Assembly (NCBI GenBank): GCA_048268885.1
Contig: JBLWUP010000012.1
Location: 1 to 64,000 of the forward strand
Reading direction: 5' to 3'
Source of the DNA: Pelagibius sp048268885
GTDB taxonomy: Bacteria; Pseudomonadota; Alphaproteobacteria; Kiloniellales; Kiloniellaceae
DNA length: 64,000 nucleotides
The notes under the pieces: model-generated
Database searches by the model: none
Told to the model about the DNA's origin: nothing
Seen by the model: only the letters and a program-made list of their open reading frames with translations
Position numbers and translations under genes: made by a program
In this document: piece after piece, positions 40,795 through 48,564 of the stretch
How the letters are laid out: every line of letters starts with the position of its first letter
Position numbering within the stretch: the stretch's first letter is position 1

Positions 40795-41811
40795 ATGAAC
40801 GCCACCACCATGCGTATCGGCCTCTGGACCTTCCTCGTGCCGCTGCTGATCGCCGTGCTCGGCATCGCTCTGCAGGGGCTGGCTTTTGTCGTCCCCAACA
40901 TGTTCTTCGATTGGGCCTTCTACCTGGAGGTGCTCACGGCCGGCCTGTTGCAGGGGGTGCTCTATTCCCTGGTGGCGCTGGGCTTCGTGCTGATCTTCAA
41001 GGCTTCGGGCGTCTTCAACTTCGCCCAGGGCTCGATGGTGCTTTTCGCCGCGCTGACCATGGTCGGCTTCATCGAGATGGGGCTGCACTGGACCCTGGCC
41101 TTCGTCGTCACCGCCGGCGTCATGGTGTTGCTGGCGGTGGTGATCGAGAAAGTGGTGCTGCGGCCCATGGTCAACCAGCCGCACATCATTCTCTTCATGG
41201 CGACCATCGGCATCTTCTACTTTCTCGACGGCTTCGGTCAGACGCTCTGGGGCTCCGACGTGAAGGTGCTCGACATCGGCATTCCGAAACAGGGGCTGAC
41301 GATCCTGACCGGCGTCTTCGAATACGGCATCCAGATCAACGCCTTCGACCTGGTGGCGGCGCTGGTCGGCGCCGTCCTGGTCGCGGTGCTGGCGGTGTTC
41401 TTCCAGTACACCCGGGTCGGGCGCGCGCTGCGCGCGGTGGCCGACGATCACCAGGCCGCGCTCTCGGTGGGCATCCCGCTGAAGACCATCTGGGCCATCG
41501 TCTGGTCGGTGGCCGGCATCGTCGCCCTGGTCGCCGGCATCATGTGGGGCTCCAAGGCGGGGGTGCAGTTCTCCCTGGCGCTCATCGCGCTGAAGGCCCT
41601 GCCGGTGCTGATCCTCGGCGGCTTCACCTCGATCCCCGGCGCGATCGTCGGCGGCCTCATCATCGGCGCCGGCGAACAGGTGGCGGAGGTCTTCCTCGGC
41701 TCCCTGGTGGGCGGCGCGATCCAGGACTGGTTCGCCTACATGCTGGCCCTGGCCTTCCTGCTGTTCAGGCCGCAGGGCCTGTTCGGCGAAAAGATCATCG
41801 AGCGGATTTAG
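40795..41811 (+). CDS. Branched-chain-type ABC transporter permease (LivH-like)
   Basis: This 338 aa inner-membrane permease has about eight or nine helices. The LivH core is seen in FYLEVLTAGLLQGVLYSLVALGFVLIFKASGVFNFAQGSMV and in the loop GRALRAVADDHQAALSVGIPLKTIW, which contacts the ATPase. ATG at 40795 follows a GTG (40792), and either could start. It is 12 bp after the LivG gene and pairs with the LivM-type gene 16 bp on. Confidence 0.92.
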   Translation: MNATTMRIGLWTFLVPLLIAVLGIALQGLAFVVPNMFFDWAFYLEVLTAGLLQGVLYSLVALGFVLIFKASGVFNFAQGSMVLFAALTMVGFIEMGLHWTLAFVVTAGVMVLLAVVIEKVVLRPMVNQPHIILFMATIGIFYFLDGFGQTLWGSDVKVLDIGIPKQGLTILTGVFEYGIQINAFDLVAALVGAVLVAVLAVFFQYTRVGRALRAVADDHQAALSVGIPLKTIWAIVWSVAGIVALVAGIMWGSKAGVQFSLALIALKALPVLILGGFTSIPGAIVGGLIIGAGEQVAEVFLGSLVGGAIQDWFAYMLALAFLLFRPQGLFGEKIIERI

Positions 41812-41827
41812 GGGCGGGGCCGAAACC

Positions 41828-42907
41828 ATGTTCTATCGCGAAGCCGGCCAATTCAAAACCAGCTACAGCGCCGACCAGTCGATCTTTCCGATCCGCCAGG
41901 ACCGCATCGCCCTGCTGATCTTCGGCCTCATCGCCGTGCTGGCGGTGCCGGCGCTGGCCAACGCCTACTTCCTCGCGACCATCTTCGTGCCCTTCCTGGT
42001 CTTCGCCATGGCGGCGCTGGGCCTCAACCTGCTGACCGGCTACTGCGGCCAGCTGTCGCTGGGCACCGGCGGCTTCATGGCCTGCGGCGCCTTCTTCTCC
42101 TACAAGCTGGCGGTCGGCTTTCCGGAACTGCACATCGTCGTGGTCTTCCTGCTGGCCGGGTTCGGCACCGCCGCGGTCGGCGTGCTCTTCGGCCTGCCGT
42201 CCCTGCGCATCAAGGGCTTCTACCTGGCGGTGGCCACCCTGGCCGCGCAGTTCTTCCTGGTCTGGATGTTCAACAAGTTTCCCTGGTGGACGAACTACAG
42301 CCCCTCCGGCGTCATCTCGGCGCCGCCGCGCGAGATCATTCCCGGCTATTTCGTCACCGGCAACGAGGCGGACCCCATCGCCAAGTACCTCTTCCTGCTG
42401 GTCTTCGTGGCCGTGCTGGCGCTGATCGCCAAGAACCTGGTGCGCAGCCGTACGGGGCGTTCCTGGATGGCGATCCGCGACATGGACATCGCGGCGGAGA
42501 TCATCGGCATCCGCCCGCTCTGGGCCAAGCTTTCGGCCTTCGCCGTCAGCTCCTTCTACATCGGCATCTCCGGCGCGCTCTGGGCCTTCGTCTACACCGG
42601 CTCGGTGGAGGCCCTGGCCTTCCAGATCGACCGCTCCTTCCAGGTGCTGTTCATGGTGATCATCGGCGGCCTGGGCTCGATCCTCGGCTCCTTCCTCGGC
42701 GCGGCCTTCATCGTGCTGCTGCCGATCCTGCTCAGCAACGCGCCGGCGGCGCTCGGCATCCCCATGAAAGTGGAGTTGATCTCGCACCTGGAGTTCATGA
42801 TCTTCGGCGCCCTCATCATCTTCTTCCTGATCGTCGAGCCGCACGGCCTCGCCCGGCTGTGGCAGATCGGCAAGGAGAAGCTGAGGCTGTGGCCGTTCCC
42901 GTACTGA
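41828..42907 (+). CDS. Branched-chain-type ABC transporter permease (LivM-like)
   Basis: This 359 aa permease has about ten helices. LivM signatures are ALGLNLLTGYCGQLSLGTGGFMACGAF and RTGRSWMAIRDMDIAAEIIGIRPLWAKLSAFAVSSFYIGISGALWAF. The N-terminus is soluble for about 25 residues, then the first helix begins. It forms the heterodimeric channel with the LivH-type protein. Confidence 0.92.
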   Translation: MFYREAGQFKTSYSADQSIFPIRQDRIALLIFGLIAVLAVPALANAYFLATIFVPFLVFAMAALGLNLLTGYCGQLSLGTGGFMACGAFFSYKLAVGFPELHIVVVFLLAGFGTAAVGVLFGLPSLRIKGFYLAVATLAAQFFLVWMFNKFPWWTNYSPSGVISAPPREIIPGYFVTGNEADPIAKYLFLLVFVAVLALIAKNLVRSRTGRSWMAIRDMDIAAEIIGIRPLWAKLSAFAVSSFYIGISGALWAFVYTGSVEALAFQIDRSFQVLFMVIIGGLGSILGSFLGAAFIVLLPILLSNAPAALGIPMKVELISHLEFMIFGALIIFFLIVEPHGLARLWQIGKEKLRLWPFPY

Positions 42908-43014
42908 CCCACGCCTCCACCGGGCGCCTTGGACGGCCCCGGGAGGTGGTGTTAGCCTAGGACCGAATAACCAAGGCCCCTCGCAAAGGGGCGAAAAACC
43001 GGGAGGAACGTAGG

Positions 43015-44328
43015 ATGAAGTTCAAGAAACTAGGCCTCGCTGCCCTTGGCGCGGCGATGTTGGCGGGTTCCACCGCCTTGCCGGGCCTGGCGGCCGCACA
43101 GGAACAGTTCGTGCCGCTGCTGGTCTACCGCACCGGGCCCTATGCCCCGAACGGCATTCCCATCGCCGATGGCTTCAACGATTACATGCAGCTCGTCAAC
43201 ACGCGCGACGGCGGCATCAACGGCGTGAAGTACGCCTGGGAAGAGTGCGAGACCCAGTACAACAACGACCGCGGCGTCGAGTGCTATGAGCGCCTCAAGG
43301 GCAACGGCCCGACCGGCGCCAGCGTCGTGAACCCCTATTCGACGGGCATCACCTACGCCCTGATCGACCGCGCCACCTCCGACAAGGTGCCGGTGCTGTC
43401 GATGGGCTATGGCCGCGCCGACGCTTCCGACGGGACCGTCTTCCCTTACGTCTTCACCATGCCGATCACCTACTGGGCCGGCGCCGACGTGATGGTGCAG
43501 TACGCCGCCAAGGAATCCGGCGGCAGCCTGAAGGGCAAGAAGGTCGCCCTCGTCTATCACGATTCCGCCTACGGCAAGGAGCCGATCGCCACGCTGGAAC
43601 GTCTGGCCGAGGAAGAGGGCTTCAGCCTCAGCCTCTATCCGGTCGCCCACCCGGGCCTGGAGCAGAAGGCCACCTGGCTGCAGATCGGCCGCCAGCTGCG
43701 TCCCGACTGGGTCTTCATGTGGGGCTGGGGCGTGATGAACTCGACGGCCATCAAGGAAGCCGCTTCGGTCGGCTTCCCGATGGAGAAGTTCATCGGCATC
43801 TGGTGGTCCGGCGCCGAGGCGGACGTGACGCCGGCCGGCGACGCGGCCACGGGCTATAAGGCGCTGAACATCACCGGTGTCGGCACCGGCGCGCCGATCT
43901 TCAAGGACCTCGAAAAGATGCATGCCGACGGCAACGGCGTTGCCGACAAGGCCAACATCGGCACGGTGCTGTACAACCGCGCCCTGGTGAACGCCTTCTA
44001 CTACACCGAAGCGATCCGCATCGCGCAGGCCGAATACGGCGTGAAGCCGCTCACCGGCGAGCAGATCCAGTGGGGCATGGAGCGGCTCGACATCACCCAG
44101 GCGATGATCGACAAGGCCGGCATGACCGGCCTGATGAGCCCGGTGAAGATCACCTGCAGCGACCACGAGGGCGGCGGCTCGGCCGTCGTCCAGCAGTGGG
44201 ACGGCGCCAAGTGGTCGGCGATCACCGACTTCATCGCGCCGCGCCGCGATGCCTTGCGGCCGGCCTATGAAGCCTCGGCGGCGCAGTACGCCGCTGAAAA
44301 GGGCCTCACGCCGCGCAGCTGCAACTGA
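43015..44328 (+). CDS. Branched-chain-type ABC transporter substrate-binding protein
   Basis: This 437 aa periplasmic protein captures the substrate for the LivGHMF-type importer. A signal peptide spans residues 1-28 with a likely cut after Ala28. The mature part has the type I binding-protein fold: FVPLLVYRTGPYAPNGIPIADGFNDYM near the N-terminus, GVKYAWEECETQYNNDRGVECYERL, and KGKKVALVYHDSAYGKEP. The ECETQYN..ECYERLK part and longer length set it apart from LIV-binding proteins and fit the group linked to CoA ligases. The substrate is not known. AGGA(43002)-like GGGAGGAA precedes the start. Confidence 0.9.
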   Translation: MKFKKLGLAALGAAMLAGSTALPGLAAAQEQFVPLLVYRTGPYAPNGIPIADGFNDYMQLVNTRDGGINGVKYAWEECETQYNNDRGVECYERLKGNGPTGASVVNPYSTGITYALIDRATSDKVPVLSMGYGRADASDGTVFPYVFTMPITYWAGADVMVQYAAKESGGSLKGKKVALVYHDSAYGKEPIATLERLAEEEGFSLSLYPVAHPGLEQKATWLQIGRQLRPDWVFMWGWGVMNSTAIKEAASVGFPMEKFIGIWWSGAEADVTPAGDAATGYKALNITGVGTGAPIFKDLEKMHADGNGVADKANIGTVLYNRALVNAFYYTEAIRIAQAEYGVKPLTGEQIQWGMERLDITQAMIDKAGMTGLMSPVKITCSDHEGGGSAVVQQWDGAKWSAITDFIAPRRDALRPAYEASAAQYAAEKGLTPRSCN

Positions 44329-44355
44329 GCCGACATGCGGCGGACCTGAAGGCAA

Positions 44356-44381
44356 GGGGGCGGCCCGGCATGGCCGCCCCC
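44356..44381 (+). terminator. Hairpin after the binding-protein gene
   Basis: Perfect 10-base arms GGGGGCGGCC (44356-44365) and GGCCGCCCCC (44372-44381) enclose a 6-base loop, 28 bases after the stop. No T-run follows directly. It probably stabilises or partially terminates the abundant binding-protein message before the LivF gene. Confidence 0.6.
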
Positions 44382-44392
44382 GCGCCCAGGGT

Positions 44393-44419
44393 CCGGTAGC
44401 GTTTCCGGTAGCGTTTTTT
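44393..44419 (+). repeat. Perfect 12-bp tandem repeat upstream of the LivF-type gene
   Basis: CCGGTAGCGTTT occurs at 44393-44404 and 44405-44416, and three more T residues follow to give a six-T run. It lies between the hairpin and the LivF start, so the T-run could add to termination. Confidence 0.7.
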
Positions 44420-44443
44420 GTTTCTCACTCGAGTGTCGACGCC

Positions 44444-45289
44444 ATGAGCCAAGCCGTCACCGCAACAAGCGAAACCGCCAGCGTCGGCGCCGCGCCGATC
44501 CTCGCGGTGAACAACATCGAGGTGATCTACGATCACGTCATCCTGGTGCTGAAGGGCGTCTCGCTGGAGGTTCCGAAAGGCGGCATCGTGGCGCTGCTGG
44601 GCGCCAACGGCGCCGGCAAGACGACGACTTTGAAGGCGATCTCCAACCTGCTGCGCGCCGAGCGCGGCGAGGTCACCAAAGGCTCCATCGAGTTCGAGGG
44701 CGCGCGGGTCGACTCGCTGACGCCCAACGACCTGGTGAAGACCGGCGTGGTGCAGGTGATGGAGGGGCGCCACTGCTTCGAACATCTGACCATCGAAGAG
44801 AATCTCTTGACCGGCGCCTATACGCGCAAGGACGGGCGCGGTGCGGTGCAGGCCGACCTGGAGATGGTCTACGACTACTTCCCGCGCCTGAAGGAACGGC
44901 GCGGCAGCATGGCCGGCTACACCTCGGGCGGCGAACAGCAGATGTGCGCCATCGGCCGCGCGCTGATGAGCCGCCCCAAGATGATCCTGCTCGACGAGCC
45001 TTCCATGGGCCTGGCTCCGCAGCTCGTCGAAGGCATCTTCGAGACCGTGAAGCGGCTGAACGAGGGGGAGGGCGTCTCCTTCCTGCTCGCCGAGCAGAAC
45101 ACCAACGTGGCGCTGCGCTACGCGCGCTACGGCTACATCCTGGAAAGCGGTCGCGTGGTGCTGGACGGCGACGCGGAGAAGCTGCGCGAGAACGAGGACG
45201 TGAAGGAGTTCTACCTCGGCCTCTCGGCCAGCGGGCGCAAGTCCTACCGCGACGTGAAGCACTACAAGCGCCGCAAGCGCTGGCTCTAG
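44444..45289 (+). CDS. Branched-chain-type ABC transporter ATP-binding protein (LivF-like)
   Basis: This 281 aa ATPase is the second ATP-binding subunit of the importer. Walker A is GANGAGKTT. The signature deviates from LSGGQ as TSGGEQQMCAIGRAL, usual for LivF. Walker B is MILLDEPSMGLAPQ. A 20-residue N-terminal tail (MSQAVTATSETASVGAAP) and a basic C-terminal end (SYRDVKHYKRRKRWL) extend beyond E. coli LivF, which is about 237 aa. The CoA-ligase-like gene follows 48 bp on. Confidence 0.92.
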   Translation: MSQAVTATSETASVGAAPILAVNNIEVIYDHVILVLKGVSLEVPKGGIVALLGANGAGKTTTLKAISNLLRAERGEVTKGSIEFEGARVDSLTPNDLVKTGVVQVMEGRHCFEHLTIEENLLTGAYTRKDGRGAVQADLEMVYDYFPRLKERRGSMAGYTSGGEQQMCAIGRALMSRPKMILLDEPSMGLAPQLVEGIFETVKRLNEGEGVSFLLAEQNTNVALRYARYGYILESGRVVLDGDAEKLRENEDVKEFYLGLSASGRKSYRDVKHYKRRKRWL

Positions 45290-45337
45290 GGTGGTTTCTC
45301 GCCGTCGGGGGATATTCCGCAAGGAATAGGAACGACC

Positions 45338-46570
45338 ATGGATTACTTCGACGACCTGGAAACCCGCACGCCGGAAGCGCGCGAGGCGGCGCTGCTGGCG
45401 GCCCTGCCGCAGCAGATCGCTCATGCCAAGGCCAAGGCGCCGGGCTATGCGGAGATCCTGGCCGGTGTCGACGCCGCGGCGGTGACCAGCCGCGCGGCCT
45501 TGGCGGAACTGCCGGTCACGCGCAAATCCGACCTCATCGAACGCCAGGCGGCGACGCCGCCCTTCGGCGGCCTGGCGACCCTGCCGACAGGTGACGCCGC
45601 GCATCTCTTTCTCTCGCCGGGGCCGATCTACGAGTTCGACACCGCGCGGCGCGGCTTCTGGCGGCTCGAACGGGCCTTGTTCGCCGCCGGCTTCCGGCCC
45701 GGCGACGTGGTGCACAACAGCTTCGCCTATCACTTGACGCCGGGCGGCTGGATGCTGGACGGGGCCGCGCGCAGCCTGGGCTGCGCCGTCATTCCCGCCG
45801 GCGTCGGCAACACCGAGCATCAGGCCCAGGCCGTCGCCCACTTCCGCCCCGCCGGCTACACCGGCACCCCGGACTTCCTGAAGGTGCTGCTCGACAAGGG
45901 CGCGGAGCTGGGCGTCGACTGCAGCTCCATCACCCGGGCGCTGGTCTCCGGCGGCGCTCTCTTCCCGCAGCTGCGCCAGGCCTATGCCGAGCGCGGCGTC
46001 GCGGTGCTGCAATGCTATGCCACCGCCGACCTGGGCCTCATCGCTTATGAGTCGGAGGCCCGCGAGGGTATGATCCTGGGCGAGGAGATCATCGTCGAGA
46101 TCCTGCGCCCCGGCACCGGCGAACCGCTTCCCGAGGGCGAGGTGGGCGAGGTCGTGGTGACCACCCTCAATCCCGACTACCCGCTGATCCGTTTCGCCAC
46201 CGGCGACCTCTCGGCCCTGATGCCGGGGACCAGCCCCTGCGGGCGCACGGCGCCGCGCATCAAGGGCTGGATGGGCCGCGCCGACCAGGCGACCAAGGTG
46301 AAGGGCATGTTCGTGCAGCCGGCCCAGATCGCCGCCGTGCTGAAGCGCCACGGCGAGATCGGCCGCGCGCGCCTGGTGGTCAGCCGCGACGGCGACAGCG
46401 ATGCGATGACCCTGCAGTGCGAGGTGGAGAAGCGGGATGAAGGCCTGGCCGAGTCCATCGCCGCCAGCCTGCAGGAGGCCTGCAAGCTGAAGGGCGCGGT
46501 CGAACTGGCCGAGCCGGGCAGCCTGCCCAACGACGGCAAGGTCATCGACGACCAGCGCAGCTACGACTAG
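45338..46570 (+). CDS. Phenylacetate-CoA ligase-like protein lacking the usual P-loop motif
   Basis: This 410 aa protein follows the phenylacetate-CoA ligase (PaaK) plan: VTRKSDLIERQ near residue 60, then GFRPGDVVHNSFAYHLTPGGWMLDGAARSLGCAVIP, YTGTPDFLK, RFATGDLS and a C-terminal LPNDGKV lysine. The ATP-binding P-loop that normally reads S-S-G-T-T-G is replaced by L-S-P-G-P-I-Y-E-F. The substitution may still bind a nucleotide or may mark a changed reaction. It is the last gene of the importer operon. The 3' end runs into four tandem 15-bp copies of its final codons. Confidence 0.8.
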   Translation: MDYFDDLETRTPEAREAALLAALPQQIAHAKAKAPGYAEILAGVDAAAVTSRAALAELPVTRKSDLIERQAATPPFGGLATLPTGDAAHLFLSPGPIYEFDTARRGFWRLERALFAAGFRPGDVVHNSFAYHLTPGGWMLDGAARSLGCAVIPAGVGNTEHQAQAVAHFRPAGYTGTPDFLKVLLDKGAELGVDCSSITRALVSGGALFPQLRQAYAERGVAVLQCYATADLGLIAYESEAREGMILGEEIIVEILRPGTGEPLPEGEVGEVVVTTLNPDYPLIRFATGDLSALMPGTSPCGRTAPRIKGWMGRADQATKVKGMFVQPAQIAAVLKRHGEIGRARLVVSRDGDSDAMTLQCEVEKRDEGLAESIAASLQEACKLKGAVELAEPGSLPNDGKVIDDQRSYD

Positions 46571-46615
46571 CCCAGCGCCGACTGGCCCAGCTACGACGGG
46601 CCCAGCTACGACGGG
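46556..46615 (+). repeat. Four tandem 15-bp units covering the 3' end of the ligase-like gene
   Basis: Units at 46556-46570, 46571-46585, 46586-46600 and 46601-46615 share the C-x-C-A-G-C-x-x-C-G-A-C core; the last two are identical. The first unit is the end of the coding sequence, R-S-Y-D-stop. The period equals five codons. In the later units the stop has become TGG or GGG. Confidence 0.85.
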
Positions 46616-46782
46616 CCTGGCGCCACGCGGATTCCGCGGCAGGCCAGAAATCACAATATCGCCGCATTTACGGCCAGATCCCGACACCTTCGGTTTCCAT
46701 CTTCATACTCACGGAGACTTCCCCTCTCTGTAGAGGAGCCCAGCCTGCCTCAAAAGATGCCCCGAAGTGGCTGGTACTAAGA

Positions 46783-46819
46783 GGGGCGGCCGACTGCCCC
46801 GACCAAGCGCGGCCGCCCC
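46783..46819 (+). terminator. GC-rich inverted repeat after the importer operon
   Basis: Perfect 10-base arms GGGGCGGCCG (46783-46792) and CGGCCGCCCC (46810-46819) enclose a 17-base loop. The following GACTTTCTTC is only weakly T-rich, so this is at most a partial terminator. Confidence 0.4.
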
Positions 46820-46882
46820 GACTTTCTTCGGGAACCTTCTTCCCCCCGAGGGAGTTTCCCGATACCGAAAAGCTCCAACTAC

Positions 46883-46930
46883 GGGCGGTTGCGTACCCCA
46901 AGCCAGCGGGACCGCCCCCTTTTTTTGCTT
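46883..46930 (+). terminator. Intrinsic terminator before the PAS protein gene
   Basis: GGGCGGT (46883-46889) pairs with ACCGCCC (46911-46917), followed within two bases by a T-run interrupted only near 46928 (TTTTTTTGCTTTTT). The 21-base loop is long, but stem plus T-run is the clearest end point for plus-strand transcripts here. Confidence 0.55.
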
Positions 46931-46986
46931 TTTCGGAGGGCGCCGCCTTGTCGCGCCTAGGCGTCTCCCCTAAGTCACTAGCTTAT

Positions 46987-47496
46987 ATGCCCATGAAATT
47001 CGTCCCCGTGGACGCGCTGCGCACGGAGGCTTGCCGGGCGCTCTGGCAATGGTATTTGAGCCAGAGCCGCGGCGACGAAGCTTGGCCGCAGCGCGATTCC
47101 TTTCGTCCTGAAGACATGCCGGCCCGGGTGCTGCCGCACCTCGGCGTGGTCGATGTCGAGCGCGAGCCTTTCCGGGTGCGCTACCGCCTGGTCGGCTCCT
47201 GCATTACTGAATCCCTGGGGCGGTCGCACATCCAGGGCTATCTCGACACCCTTGGCCTGCCGCAGGAAGAAGAGTTGAGCGCGCTTTACAGGTTTGCGCT
47301 GCAGGCCAACCGCCCGCTGTTTCTCGCCGGGGACCAGGTGGTCGACGGGCAGGCCTTCACTTACGAAGGCGGGGCTTTGCCGCTTGGCACGCCGGAGGAC
47401 GCGGTACGCCGCTTCATCATTTTCGAAGACTACCTGCAGACCGACACCTGGCGCAGCGCCCTGCGCCGGCGGCGCTACACCACCGATTTCGATTGA
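46987..47496 (+). CDS. PAS domain-containing protein
   Basis: This 169 aa protein is a single PAS-like domain (PAS_5 type). It starts VDALRTEACRALWQWYLSQSRG, then has RPEDMPARVLPHLGVVDVEREPFRVRYRLVGSCITESLGRSHIQGYLD. The C-terminus ends in a basic helix (TWRSALRRRRYTTDFD). Proteins of this kind are often encoded next to sensor kinases in Rhodospirillales. An ATG two codons on (46993) is another possible start. It faces the histidine kinase gene tail to tail, so any functional link is inferred. No output domain is fused. Confidence 0.8.
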   Translation: MPMKFVPVDALRTEACRALWQWYLSQSRGDEAWPQRDSFRPEDMPARVLPHLGVVDVEREPFRVRYRLVGSCITESLGRSHIQGYLDTLGLPQEEELSALYRFALQANRPLFLAGDQVVDGQAFTYEGGALPLGTPEDAVRRFIIFEDYLQTDTWRSALRRRRYTTDFD

Positions 47497-47529
47497 GCCG
47501 GTCTCCGGTCCTTACACTTCTCCGGCCCG

Positions 47530-48564
47530 TCACCCCGTCAGGCGATCCTGAAATGCGCCGCCGTCTTGCGGTGAAGGCTGCCGGACAACGCGGTGCGCCG
47601 GCAGGCGCAGCGTCACGGTGGTGCCCCTGCCCAGTTCGCTCTGCAGGTCCAGGGTGCCGCCGTGCAGCTCGGCCAGGGCTTTGGCCAGCGGCAGGCCCAG
47701 GCCCGTGCCCTTGGCCTTGTGCGCTTCCGGGTTGTCGACCTGGCCGAAGACGGAAAGCGCCAGGGGGATGTCCTCGCGGGCGATGCCGACCCCGTCGTCG
47801 ATCGCCTGAAAGACGAAGCCGCTGCCCTCGGTGGCCCAGCAGCGCAGGCGGACGCTGCCGCCCTCGGGCGTAAACTTGATGCCGTTGGCCAAGAGGTTCA
47901 CCAGGATCTGCGTCAGCCGCCGCTTGTCGGCGTGGATCGCCGGCAGGTCCTCCGGCGCCTCGAAGACCAGGCGCACACCGGCCTCGCGCGGCCGTCCGTT
48001 CAGCAGCACCTCGACGCCGGCGACCAGTTCGGCAATGGGGATGACGTCTTCCTGCAGCGATTCCTTGCCGGACTCGACTTTCGAGAGGTCGAGGATATCG
48101 TTGATGATGCCCAGCAGGTGCTGCCCCGAACAACGGATGTCGGTGGCGTAGTTCTGGTATTTCGGATTGCCGATCGGGCCCATCGACTGATGCTCGATCA
48201 TTTCGGCGAAGCCGATGATGGCGCTGAGCGGCGTGCGCAGCTCGTGGCTCATCTTGGCCAGGAAGGCGGACTTCGCCTGGTTGGCGCGGTCGGCGCGATC
48301 GGCCTTGTCGCGCGCCCGGCGCAGCCGGTCGAGGGCTTCGCTGAGCTGGCGCTGCAAGGCCTGGGTGGCTTCCTGGGCGGCCTGGGAATCCCGCTCCAGG
48401 CTGTCGCCGGTACGCGAAAGCTCCGCCGTCAGCGAATCGAACTGACCGGCTTGGCGGAGTGACAGAACATAGTGGGCGACGACCACCGCGGCGATGGTGA
48501 GGCCGAGACCGACGGCAAGGAAGAGCAGCCAGCCCGGCAGCAGCAAGGTCTCCGCCCCGCCCAT
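47530..48564 (-). CDS. Membrane histidine kinase without a sensor domain
   Basis: This 344 aa kinase has one transmembrane helix near 8-34, then a coiled coil of about 60 residues (QAAQEATQALQRQLSEALDRLRRARDKADRADRANQ). The DHp domain carries the phospho-histidine His107 in KMSHELRTPLSAIIGF. The ATPase domain has the N-box NLLANGIKFTPEGG, G1 DDGVGIA and G2 GTGLGLPLAKAL. There is no PAS, Cache or HAMP domain, so the signal must come from a partner, the membrane or the coiled coil. Its ATG overlaps the stop of the response regulator (TGATG), which is encoded upstream. It faces the PAS gene. Confidence 0.92.
   Translation of the reverse strand: MGGAETLLLPGWLLFLAVGLGLTIAAVVVAHYVLSLRQAGQFDSLTAELSRTGDSLERDSQAAQEATQALQRQLSEALDRLRRARDKADRADRANQAKSAFLAKMSHELRTPLSAIIGFAEMIEHQSMGPIGNPKYQNYATDIRCSGQHLLGIINDILDLSKVESGKESLQEDVIPIAELVAGVEVLLNGRPREAGVRLVFEAPEDLPAIHADKRRLTQILVNLLANGIKFTPEGGSVRLRCWATEGSGFVFQAIDDGVGIAREDIPLALSVFGQVDNPEAHKAKGTGLGLPLAKALAELHGGTLDLQSELGRGTTVTLRLPAHRVVRQPSPQDGGAFQDRLTG

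Larger units (their letters stand above)
46616..46986. other. Intergenic region between the importer operon and the PAS protein gene
   Basis: No convincing gene is present in this 371-bp stretch. It contains two hairpins annotated separately, which would end the importer operon, and a T-rich tract at 46920-46933. The PAS protein's start lies just after the last of these. Confidence 0.5.

Noticed and set aside
39733..41829. Long minus-strand open frame across the LivG and LivH genes
   Set aside because: Its translation is aspartate/histidine-rich noise typical of the antisense of transporter genes, and it runs through the intergenic hairpin cluster.
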